DNA of 6,287 bases from CAZVBV01 sp964513975. Its GTDB lineage: Bacteria > Patescibacteriota > Gracilibacteria > UBA4473. The notes below the pieces were generated by a model. That model had not been told where the DNA came from. It did not search any database and was given only the letters and a program-made list of their open reading frames with translations. The translations under genes and the position numbers were made by a program. Each line of letters opens with the position of its first letter. The first letter of the stretch is position 1. This document shows, in pieces, positions 1-5,374 of this stretch. The stretch spans positions 1 to 6,287 of the forward strand of contig CAZEON010000063.1 of the NCBI GenBank assembly GCA_964513975.1. Direction: 5' to 3'.

Positions 1-102
1 TATATTTCTTGCCGTTCTGTTTTAATGAGATGGGTCATGACACTTGTAGTTTAATAATCCGCTAGAAATTCCCCGTCCCGTCAGGGCGAGGGATGGAAAA
101 AA

Positions 103-139
103 TCCTAATGAAGTTTTGTTATCCAAAACAAAATTAGGA
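103..139. repeat. Imperfect inverted repeat (hairpin), 13 bp
   Basis: TCCTAAT at 103-109 pairs with ATTAGGA at 133-139, and TTTGTT at 115-120 pairs with AACAAA at 127-132. A 5-nt bulge lies on the left arm and the loop is 6 nt. No T-run follows on the plus strand, so it is not a standard terminator. It directly abuts a second small hairpin at 140-152 (CAAGC, loop TTC, GCTTG). Role unknown; both could be parts of one intergenic repeat. Confidence 0.5.
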
Positions 140-167
140 CAAGCTTCGCTTGAATTCAGTTGAAATG

Positions 168-188
168 CCCTGTGGCGTAAGCCCAGGG
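168..188 (+). repeat. GC-rich hairpin with GTAA tetraloop
   Basis: CCCTG (168-172) pairs with CAGGG (184-188), and after a bulged T, GGC (174-176) pairs with GCC (181-183), closing on GTAA. Read as plus-strand RNA the loop is a GNRA-type tetraloop, which favours a folded RNA in this orientation. AAATGC and GCATTT flank it (163-168 and 211-216). No gene product or known RNA family is recognised. Confidence 0.4.
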
Positions 189-313
189 ATATTTACTTCC
201 TACAGGTGTTGCATTTAAAAAATAAATTTTCAATTTATAAATTCACAACGTGAAGGTTAGTGAGTTTTTCTATAAAAGCCTACTAGCCTGATCGTTCTTT
301 AAAAATTAATACA

Positions 314-520
314 ATGAAAGCAATTGTAATTTTTTGTATTTTGTTTCTGTTGGGAGCAATTTACTCGGGATTAGTTTACTTTGGAGTTGTTCCTGCAGGG
401 ATGGGAACAGTTGCCAATAGTGGATTAATGGCATTCTGTTCTGGTCTTAGTGGATTTGTACTTTTAGTAGTGCCACTAACAGCTTTGACAGGTTCTCACT
501 CATCCAAGAAGACATCCTAA
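314..520 (+). CDS. Small two-helix membrane protein, function unknown
   Basis: A 68-residue protein, not recognised as a known family. Two hydrophobic segments are visible: residues about 3-26, with one tyrosine-glycine-rich end, and about 38-58, joined by a short Gly/Ala/Pro loop. The N-terminus carries Lys2 and the hydrophilic tail carries Lys65-Lys66, so by the positive-inside rule both ends should be cytoplasmic and the loop should face outward. No catalytic motif is seen. There is no Shine-Dalgarno sequence before the ATG (the upstream bases are AT-rich), as for the other genes here. A clear intrinsic terminator at 544-572, just 23 bp after the stop, supports a real, separately transcribed gene. 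A spurious ORF cannot be wholly excluded given its size. Confidence 0.55.
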   Translation: MKAIVIFCILFLLGAIYSGLVYFGVVPAGMGTVANSGLMAFCSGLSGFVLLVVPLTALTGSHSSKKTS

Positions 521-543
521 GAACTGAAAAGTTAGTAAAAATG

Positions 544-572
544 AAAGGTTCTGGAAACGGAGCCTTTTTTTT
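544..572 (+). terminator. Rho-independent terminator after the small membrane protein
   Basis: AAAGGTTCT (544-552) pairs with GGAGCCTTT (559-567), nine pairs including two G-U in RNA, with the 6-nt loop GGAAAC. An uninterrupted run of eight T at 565-572 follows. It lies between the stop at 520 and the true start of the next gene at 625. It also argues that the in-frame ATG at 541 is not the start of the large surface protein, because translation from there would run through the terminator. Confidence 0.75.
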
Positions 573-624
573 CTATAAAAATTTTTTGAAAATCTGCATT
601 TGTGGTACCATGTGGGATGAAAAA

Positions 625-2955
625 ATGTATTTCAAAACAAAAATCTTCGGTGTTCTTTCAGCATTACTTCTCTTTGGAGGCGTGACTTTTGCGGCGACTC
701 CGCAGGTGACGGTACCCGATAGCATTGCAGGAGAGGATATTGATGTGCGGGTTTCAGGACTTTTCTCACAGGAAAGCGTTGACCTACAGGTCGTTCGTCC
801 ACAGCAAAATTCCGTGATGATGACAGCGCAAGCCGATGAGTTTGGAATTTTGCGGTCAACACTACATAACTTACATTTTCACACAGCGGGTGATTATTCA
901 CTCAATGTATTCCGAGATATGGAGACGGTGTCACAAGACTTTCACGTGTTTGCAGGGTCGGTATCCGCGTATCGATCAGAAATTGCATTTCGTGATAAAT
1001 CAATCGAAGCCGATGGAGAAGCAGAGGCTCGATTCTCTGTTACACTTCGAGACGCTTTTGGGAATCCAGTGGTTGGAGAAAGCGTGAAAGTCTTCTCCAC
1101 ACGCAACGAAGATGCAGTTATCGCAGGAGGAACATCGGATGAATATGGATATGTAAACGGAAAAATTTCTTCTCGTACTCCAGGGATTTCAACAATCTCA
1201 GTATTAGTGGGGGAGATGCTTTTATTTGAAAAACCAGAGGTTGTGTTTTTTCTTTCAGGCAGTCTACTTGGGAATGTTGGATCTGGGGTGGGAGATTTTA
1301 TAGAAAATTTTGAAAGTTATGGAATGGGGGAGGCTTTACAAACGAGTCTTTTTCCAGAAGGAGATGAAGACGTGGCGTATTTTTCTCTTGAAAATATAAA
1401 AACAGATGTTGTTATTGGCCAAAATATTACGGCAAAAGTAGTTGCACGAGACAAAGAAGGAGAGGTCGTCCCAACCTATCGAGGGACAGTGCGTTTTTCG
1501 TCGAGTGATGATCGAGCGGATTTGCCAGCAGATTATCGATTTATAGCAGAAGACCAGGGATCACATACATTCTTTCTTGCTTTTACATTTCAGACACCAG
1601 GGAATCAATCACTGGCAGTACACGCATTAGAAGATCTCAGGCGAGCGGGAGAAATCGAACTTAAGGTAACGTTGGGAGGTGGCAGTATCACAATTCCACA
1701 GGGAGAAGAATCAATTTCATTGATTACACCACGCCCAGGAACGTATCGTTCGGAACGAGTGACGATTACAGGGGAAGCTCAAAAAATAGATGCTATTACG
1801 ATTACTGACGGACCAACACTGCTTGTCGAAGGACTAAAAGTCGACGTAAGGGGAAATTTTTTATATCAGACGCCTAGACTCGGAGATGGAATGCATATAT
1901 TTAAAGCAGCTTCTACTGCAAATGATCAACTCGTTTCAAATGAAATTATTATTCGAGTAGACCAATCTCCACCGCAAAATATTTCGGTTATGATTGCACC
2001 AGAAGGATATTTGGAAAAAGGACAACCGTTTACGGTGACGATTACGGCCGACGAACCTTTGTCGGGAGCAAATTCTATTTTTCAAGGAATCTTAACGGCA
2101 CACGAAATGCAAGGAGATGCCTTTGTGGCAACACTTACAGCTCCGAAAGAAAGTGGAGAATACCCACTTGATGTCAATGCAGCAGATATTCTTGGGAATC
2201 AAATAGACTTTCCAAATGCGGATATTATTATTGTGGGAGGGGAAGAAAATGCTATTGCTTATTCGAATATTTCAGTCGATATTACTCCAACAGGAAGATT
2301 GAAAAAAGGACAACCGTTTACTGTTACAATTACGGCAACAGAACCTTTGTCTAGTGCGGATTCTGTTTTTCAAGGATATTTAACGGCATACCATAGAGAA
2401 GGGGATGCATTTGTAGCAACACTTAATGCTCCACAAACAGCTGGAAGATTTCCGCTTGATGTGAAGGCGATCAATCTTTCAGGGAATCAAACAGATTTCC
2501 CAAGGGTGGCTATCATTATCGTAGGAGATGATTTAGTGGCTCCGACAACTGCTACCAATGTTTCTGCTGAAAGCGGAGACGGGAAAGTGACGCTCTTTTG
2601 GTCACCAGCGAAAGATGATTCAGGGATTGCGAATTACCGTGTTGAATTTGGAGATGCCGAAACGGGTGAAGGAGACTTTAATATAGTTCCTGACAACCGA
2701 ACACAATGGTATATTGATGGGTTGTCGGACGATAAAGAATATTTTTTCCAAGTAATTGCGATTGATGAGATGGGGAATGAAAGTCCGATAAGCGAAAAGG
2801 TCTTTGCAATGACTGCCGGATCGACAATGCATTCAGTGGCACCAGAACCAGATGAACTTGAAAAATCAGGAGGAACAGCTCCTTTTTGGCCCATCATTAT
2901 TGCGGTACTCGCGGGTGGCGGAATTTTACTTCTTTCTAAAAGACGGCAGGCGTAA
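625..2955 (+). CDS. Secreted multi-domain Ig-like/Fn3 surface protein with C-terminal membrane anchor
   Basis: A 776-residue envelope protein, probably an adhesin or surface-layer component. In order: signal peptide about 1-23 (Lys4/Lys6, hydrophobic core, cleavage after VTFA); a beta-rich domain about 24-112; a Big_1/invasin-like domain about 116-196 (VTLRDAFGNPVVGE motif); a filamin-like Ig domain about 254-338 (YRGTVRFSSSD...LPADYRF); a bacterial Ig domain about 364-447; two near-identical Ig-like repeats at 452-540 and 548-636; a fibronectin type III domain about 639-732; an acidic Pro/Glu linker; and a hydrophobic helix about 754-770 ending SKRRQA. No LPXTG sortase motif is seen, so the tail is probably a plain membrane anchor or a lineage-specific sorting signal. 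The frame is also open upstream to an ATG at 541, but that start would lie on the terminator and place about 28 non-signal residues before the signal peptide; 625 is preferred. A possible extended -10 (TGG-TACCAT, 603-611) lies just upstream. No enzymatic motif is seen; the ligand is unknown. Confidence 0.85.
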   Translation: MYFKTKIFGVLSALLLFGGVTFAATPQVTVPDSIAGEDIDVRVSGLFSQESVDLQVVRPQQNSVMMTAQADEFGILRSTLHNLHFHTAGDYSLNVFRDMETVSQDFHVFAGSVSAYRSEIAFRDKSIEADGEAEARFSVTLRDAFGNPVVGESVKVFSTRNEDAVIAGGTSDEYGYVNGKISSRTPGISTISVLVGEMLLFEKPEVVFFLSGSLLGNVGSGVGDFIENFESYGMGEALQTSLFPEGDEDVAYFSLENIKTDVVIGQNITAKVVARDKEGEVVPTYRGTVRFSSSDDRADLPADYRFIAEDQGSHTFFLAFTFQTPGNQSLAVHALEDLRRAGEIELKVTLGGGSITIPQGEESISLITPRPGTYRSERVTITGEAQKIDAITITDGPTLLVEGLKVDVRGNFLYQTPRLGDGMHIFKAASTANDQLVSNEIIIRVDQSPPQNISVMIAPEGYLEKGQPFTVTITADEPLSGANSIFQGILTAHEMQGDAFVATLTAPKESGEYPLDVNAADILGNQIDFPNADIIIVGGEENAIAYSNISVDITPTGRLKKGQPFTVTITATEPLSSADSVFQGYLTAYHREGDAFVATLNAPQTAGRFPLDVKAINLSGNQTDFPRVAIIIVGDDLVAPTTATNVSAESGDGKVTLFWSPAKDDSGIANYRVEFGDAETGEGDFNIVPDNRTQWYIDGLSDDKEYFFQVIAIDEMGNESPISEKVFAMTAGSTMHSVAPEPDELEKSGGTAPFWPIIIAVLAGGGILLLSKRRQA
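1978..2532 (+). repeat. Tandem in-frame duplication encoding two Ig-like domains
   Basis: Two units with a 288-bp (96-codon) period, starting at 1978 and 2266. Both encode NISV/NISVDI, then KKGQPFTVTITA-type strands, an FQG turn, GDAFVATL and a closing IIIVG strand. The DNA still shares an identical 19-base stretch at 2015-2033 and 2303-2321, while third-codon positions elsewhere have diverged. This points to a fairly old domain duplication kept in frame, as is common in modular surface proteins. Confidence 0.85.
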
Positions 2956-3029
2956 AGGAATACTATCTAAAAAAACGAACGGTTATACTTAAATATGCTA
3001 TTCTCTCCCTCAATCACGACCCTCCTCAT

Positions 3030-3296
3030 ATGAAAATTAATTTCCTCATCACTGGGATAATCCTGACAATCGGTATTTTTATAAGCGGTTGTTCTCTCAC
3101 AAAAGATGAATGTAATAACCGATGTGAAGATCAAGGATTCACAAAAGGAATGTGTTTGAGCGGAGGAAGTGGGGTCGGAAATCAGAATCCATGTGAAAAA
3201 GCAGGAGCTATTGCAATAAACATAAGGGAAAATCCTGTACCCGGTTGTGATTATGAAGCAATAGGCGCTTGGGATTCTTGTTGTTGTTTTAACTAA
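3030..3296 (+). CDS. Small cysteine-rich lipoprotein with CS-alpha/beta-like cysteine pattern
   Basis: An 88-residue protein not assigned to a named family. Residues 1-20 form a lipoprotein signal peptide (Lys2, hydrophobic stretch) ending in the lipobox ISGC, so Cys21 should be lipid-modified after signal peptidase II cleavage and the protein anchored to the membrane outer face. The mature part has eight further cysteines: 28, 32, 42, 55, 73, 84, 85 and 86, enough for four disulfides. CxxxC (28-32), GxC (40-42) and CxC (84-86) occur in the order that defines cysteine-stabilised alpha/beta peptides such as defensins. That likeness is inferred from spacing only, and the GxC-to-CxC distance is longer than in classic defensins. 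A start at 3030 is required for the signal peptide; no Shine-Dalgarno precedes it (the leader even reads CCTCCT). Possible -10 hexamers TATACT (2984-2989) and TATGCT (2994-2999) suggest its own promoter, but no clear -35 is seen. Confidence 0.75.
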   Translation: MKINFLITGIILTIGIFISGCSLTKDECNNRCEDQGFTKGMCLSGGSGVGNQNPCEKAGAIAINIRENPVPGCDYEAIGAWDSCCCFN

Positions 3297-3307
3297 ACAT
3301 CTTTTTG

Positions 3308-3337
3308 CAGGAGCAAGGCTCTGTCTTACTTCTTTTC
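3308..3337 (+). terminator. Weak possible terminator after the cysteine-rich lipoprotein
   Basis: CAG-AGC (3308-3310 and 3312-3314, one bulged G) pairs with GCTCTG (3318-3323) around the loop AAG. The downstream DNA is pyrimidine-rich and ends in TTTT (about 3324-3337). The stem is short and the T-run interrupted, so this is tentative. Confidence 0.25.
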
Positions 3338-3365
3338 GTACAAACAGGATGTAATTTTAAACATG

Positions 3366-3390
3366 AGGTTCAGGACACAGCCCTGAACCT
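3366..3390. repeat. Perfect 9-bp inverted repeat
   Basis: AGGTTCAGG (3366-3374) and CCTGAACCT (3382-3390) pair perfectly around a 7-nt loop. No T-run follows on either strand, so it is unlikely to be an intrinsic terminator. It is the first of the strong palindromes in the convergent intergenic region. Confidence 0.65.
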
Positions 3391-3418
3391 GCTTGATTCT
3401 CATTGCAAACAAATCCTC

Positions 3419-3454
3419 GCAATAAAATATTGCAGGCGACATTTCCTAATGTCG
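3419..3454. repeat. Two adjacent small hairpins
   Basis: GCAATA (3419-3424) pairs with TATTGC (3428-3433) around AAA. Three bases on, CGACATT (3437-3443) pairs with AATGTCG (3448-3454) around TCCT. Both stems are perfect. Their close spacing suggests one folded unit, either as RNA or as a compound palindromic repeat. Confidence 0.55.
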
Positions 3455-3483
3455 TCGACTCCTATTTGAATTATCGATCCATC

Positions 3484-3521
3484 CTTTGTGAACAAGGGGT
3501 TTAAACCCCTTGTTCACAAAG
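3484..3521. repeat. Perfect 38-bp palindrome
   Basis: The 19-base arms 3484-3502 and 3503-3521 are exact reverse complements with no spacer. Each arm contains GAACAAGGGG and the centre is GGTTTAAACC. In RNA it would form a stem of about 16-17 pairs closed by the central A/T bases. There is no T-run next to it. Candidate roles are a dispersed palindromic repeat, a bidirectional transcription barrier or a dimeric protein-binding site; the sequence does not decide between them. Confidence 0.85.
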
Positions 3522-3527
3522 TTCCCA

Positions 3528-3539
3528 GGATACGTATCC
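3528..3539. repeat. 12-bp perfect palindrome
   Basis: GGATACGTATCC is a spacer-less palindrome seven bases after the 38-bp one. At this length chance is possible, but its place inside the palindrome cluster makes it worth recording. It could be a binding site for a dimeric protein. Confidence 0.35.
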
Positions 3540-3586
3540 GAAATCAAAAAAATCCCACGCTTCTACGGAATTTTGGAATAATAGAA

Positions 3587-3620
3587 AACGCAGAAGAGAC
3601 GGTGTCGTCTCTTCTGCGTT
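3587..3620 (-). repeat. 15-bp perfect hairpin, possible second terminator of the TPR gene
   Basis: The arms 3587-3601 and 3606-3620 are exact reverse complements (AACGCAGAAGAGACG on the left) around GTGT. On the minus strand the hairpin is followed by TTTTCTATTATT, starting within the right arm, so it could back up the terminator just upstream of it at 3625-3652. On the plus strand an A-run follows, so no terminator is expected there. The hairpin may equally be part of a dispersed palindromic repeat. Confidence 0.6.
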
Positions 3621-3624
3621 GTAT

Positions 3625-3652
3625 AAAAAAGGGCAACCACAAGGGATTGCCC
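3625..3652 (-). terminator. Rho-independent terminator of the TPR gene
   Basis: Read on the minus strand, GGGCAATC pairs with GGTTGCCC (8 bp with one G-U) around a 6-nt loop. Six T (plus-strand A at 3625-3630) follow at once. It begins about 30 bp past the stop codon of the TPR gene, the usual place. The GGGCAA-N-TTGCCC core flanked by GTAGG resembles widespread REP-like intergenic repeats, so the terminator may have been built from such an element; that likeness is from memory and untested. Confidence 0.75.
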
Positions 3653-3681
3653 CTACAACTTTTAAACTCTTAGACTTTCCT

Positions 3682-5196
3682 CTACGGCGAATTCTTCGGG
3701 TTGATGGGTGCTTCTTGTTCTTCAGGTTTTTCTGTGCGCGCCAGAAGTTCATTGTACTTTCCTGCGGCAAGATTTGTAACAGCGGTTGCCGCTTCGCCTT
3801 CTAGATCCTTCCCGAGATCATAACTCTTTTTGTAGAGCTCTTTTGCTTTTGCAAATTCTGCTTGTTCTTCGTTCAGAAGCCCAAGATTGAGAAAGGTTCG
3901 AGGATTTTCAGGATCAATTCGTTCAGCTTTTGTAAGAATCTTCTCGGCCTGAATGAACTGCTTGTTTACGACCAGTGCCCAGCCATACATATTTAAGGCA
4001 AAAGAACTTTCAGGATCATCTTGAATAAGTCGTTCTGCAAACTCCAAAGCGAGCTCAGGCTTCTGTAGGATATCAACAGCGGTGTGAATCGCAGAAACAA
4101 ATTTCTGCGGTTTGGAATCAGTATCGAGGAGGTCTGTGTACAATTCAATCACACGGTCATAGTTCTTTTGTGCGGTGAAGAGTTCTACCAACTTCCAACG
4201 GACTTCGTCACTAAATTCAAAGTCGTGTTCGAGTGATTTCTCAAAGAAAAGAATTGCTTCGTCGTCTTCTCCAACCTTGTGCAATGCGAGCGCGAGGAAG
4301 TAATGTGTTTGCGGACGAATCGAATCGAGTTCATACGCGTGTCGCAAGTCTTGCAACGCCACCTCGTTTTCCCCGAGTTGCAGATTAGCAAACCCGCGAA
4401 CGATCCATGCATCCACATAATTAATATCTTCTTTGATAGCAATTTCTGCAAACTTGTGCGCCAAAATATTTTCATTATGTTCCGCGAGTACTTTTCCAAT
4501 AAGTCCAAAAAGGTGAGGATTCTTTCCTTCATTTAGATTTTCAAATTCGTTGTAAGCAGTATGCACCGATTCCACCTTCTCTCCAAAAGAGGTAAGTGCC
4601 TGTTCTCGTTTCGTAGGAGAGTCGGTCCAATCGTTCGATCGCGCAGGAAGAAATCGAAGTTTCTCGAGTATTGCTTTTGCTCCATTGTGATCATTTTGCA
4701 ATGAAAGGAGAATTGCGTGGTAAAATTTTAATTCAGGGCTCAACTCATTGTCTTCTTTCTCAAAAAATATCAATGCTTCAGAGAACGCTTCTTCTGCTAT
4801 AAGTTTTCGTCCTTCAAGTACGGGAACATCCGGGCTGTCGGGAAAATCTTTCTTCAACTGCGCGATAAGATTCCCTAATTTATTAGTATCTCTGGTTCGG
4901 ATATAAATTTCTCCTAATAATAAATAGGGGTCAATAACGTCAGGTTGTTCTTGAATCGCTGTTGAAAGCTCGATCGTCGCGAGCGAGAAATACTCATGAT
5001 CGATAAGTGTTTGTGTTTCACGCAATCGTCCTTGATAAGAGGTTCGTCGTTTTACGCCTTCGAGTTTTTTTGTTCCCACAGAAGAAACCTGATATGTAAA
5101 GAAGTGTTGAATCGGTTCTGCAAAAACCCAAAGCACAGAAGCAACGATTAACACTGTAAGTCCTGCCGAAAGCCACCAAAAAGTTCGTTTTTTCAT
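3682..5196 (-). CDS. Membrane-tethered tetratricopeptide repeat (TPR) protein
   Basis: A 504-residue protein with a positively charged start (KKR) and one hydrophobic helix at about 7-26. Most of it should therefore lie outside the cytoplasm, tethered by the helix, or released if the VFA/E site at 26-27 is cut. From about 60 to 466 it is a string of roughly ten helical pairs of TPR type. The clearest are 262-294 (AWIVRGFANLQLGENEVALQ), 296-328, 332-363, 400-432 and 434-466, with the usual alternating small and aromatic positions and DPENP-like turns. The tail from about 487 is acidic and proline-rich and probably disordered. TPR arrays bind other proteins; no enzymatic residues are seen, so a scaffold or assembly role in the envelope is inferred and the partner is unknown. 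It stands alone, with a near-consensus promoter 10 bp before its ATG and its own terminator. The start is set by the membrane helix and by that promoter. Confidence 0.85.
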   Translation of the reverse strand: MKKRTFWWLSAGLTVLIVASVLWVFAEPIQHFFTYQVSSVGTKKLEGVKRRTSYQGRLRETQTLIDHEYFSLATIELSTAIQEQPDVIDPYLLLGEIYIRTRDTNKLGNLIAQLKKDFPDSPDVPVLEGRKLIAEEAFSEALIFFEKEDNELSPELKFYHAILLSLQNDHNGAKAILEKLRFLPARSNDWTDSPTKREQALTSFGEKVESVHTAYNEFENLNEGKNPHLFGLIGKVLAEHNENILAHKFAEIAIKEDINYVDAWIVRGFANLQLGENEVALQDLRHAYELDSIRPQTHYFLALALHKVGEDDEAILFFEKSLEHDFEFSDEVRWKLVELFTAQKNYDRVIELYTDLLDTDSKPQKFVSAIHTAVDILQKPELALEFAERLIQDDPESSFALNMYGWALVVNKQFIQAEKILTKAERIDPENPRTFLNLGLLNEEQAEFAKAKELYKKSYDLGKDLEGEAATAVTNLAAGKYNELLARTEKPEEQEAPINPKNSP

Positions 5197-5206
5197 TTCG
5201 AAGAGA

Positions 5207-5234
5207 ATTATAGGGGACGGATAGAAATTTTCAA
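5207..5234 (-). promoter_or_regulatory. Near-consensus promoter of the TPR gene, giving an almost leaderless mRNA
   Basis: On the minus strand, TTGAAA (5234-5229) and TATAAT (5212-5207) are separated by 16 bp, a near-perfect sigma-70 promoter. Transcription should begin about seven bases past the -10, near 5200, leaving only about four bases before the ATG at 5196. The ten bases between the -10 and the ATG (TCTCTTCGAA) hold no Shine-Dalgarno sequence, which fits leaderless initiation. Confidence 0.7.
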
Positions 5235-5293
5235 TTTCAGATTTGGGATTTGGGATTTTTAAAATCTGAAATCGAAAATCCGCAATCTGAAAT
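5234..5293. repeat. Inverted repeat of ATTTCAGATT with a third copy
   Basis: ATTTCAGATTT (5234-5244) is matched exactly in reverse by AAATCTGAAAT (5262-5272), and a third copy AATCTGAAAT lies at 5284-5293 in the same orientation as the second. Between the arms are two direct copies of TTTGGGA. The block begins at the edge of the TPR gene's -35 box, in the divergent region between the TPR gene and the ATPase operon. It could be operator-like or simply low-complexity intergenic repeat DNA. Confidence 0.6.
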
Positions 5294-5319
5294 CCTCCTT
5301 TATTTTCTTATTTTTTCAG

Positions 5320-5359
5320 TTGACAATATTTAAAACTTTGTGAAACTACGCACGATAAA
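5320..5359 (+). promoter_or_regulatory. Possible promoter of the V/A-ATPase operon
   Basis: A perfect -35 hexamer TTGACA is at 5320-5325, but the DNA 16-18 bp downstream (around AAACTA) is a poor -10. The best -10-like hexamer, GATAAA at 5354-5359, is too far from TTGACA and would need a weaker -35 near 5329-5335. An operon promoter is expected somewhere here because the ATPase genes begin at 5375 and the upstream gene is divergent; the exact elements are uncertain. Confidence 0.35.
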
Positions 5360-5374
5360 TTTTTACACATATAT

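Larger units (their letters stand above)
1..313. other. Non-coding left flank rich in short hairpins
   Basis: No convincing gene lies here. The frames open at the left edge stop at 24, 54 and 65 and show no recognisable protein tail, so the end of an upstream gene cannot be claimed. The stretch instead holds a series of short inverted repeats: 103-139, 140-152, 168-188, 222-238 (7-bp arms, loop TTC) and 254-289 (8-bp arms with one G-U pair around a T-rich/A-rich inner stem). The last would fall in or near the 5' leader of the gene at 314. AT-rich hexamers at 214-219 (TTTAAA) and 236-241 (TATAAA), 16 bp apart, could be a promoter, but in DNA this AT-rich that is weak evidence. Confidence 0.6.
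3297..3681. other. Convergent intergenic region packed with inverted repeats
   Basis: This 385-bp gap separates the plus-strand lipoprotein gene from the minus-strand TPR gene. Open frames across it on both strands (for example 3488-3673 plus and 3501-3770 minus) look like by-products of the palindromes and have no recognisable protein features. At least six inverted repeats lie within about 290 bp, listed separately. The right-most acts as the TPR gene's terminator; the others have no clear role. Confidence 0.7.

Noticed and set aside
1..65. Possible 3' end of a gene entering from the left
   Set aside because: Short open stretches to stops at 24, 54 and 65 show no recognisable C-terminus, and such short runs are expected by chance at a window edge.
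632..1087. Open frames of 83-89 residues overlapping the start of the surface protein
   Set aside because: They are alternative-frame readings of a gene with a clear signal peptide and Ig-like domains.
3010..3029. AGGAGG on the minus strand, possibly an RBS
   Set aside because: The nearest minus-strand start (GTG) opens a frame of only about 16 codons, so the match is probably coincidence.
3366..3652. CRISPR array
   Set aside because: The repeats are different inverted repeats, not one direct repeat with regular unique spacers, and no cas gene is nearby.
3488..3673. 61-residue plus-strand open frame in the convergent intergenic region
   Set aside because: It starts inside the 38-bp palindrome and runs through the two hairpins. 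The translation has no signal, domain or hydrophobic pattern, and the palindromes open frames on both strands.
3501..3770. 89-residue minus-strand open frame overlapping the end of the TPR gene
   Set aside because: It reads the TPR tail in another frame and continues through the TPR terminator and palindromes. The product is low-quality and arginine/lysine-rich at its start.
4185..4536. Open frames on both strands inside the TPR gene (115 residues minus, 85 residues plus)
   Set aside because: Both lie wholly within the strongly supported TPR coding sequence and show no family features.
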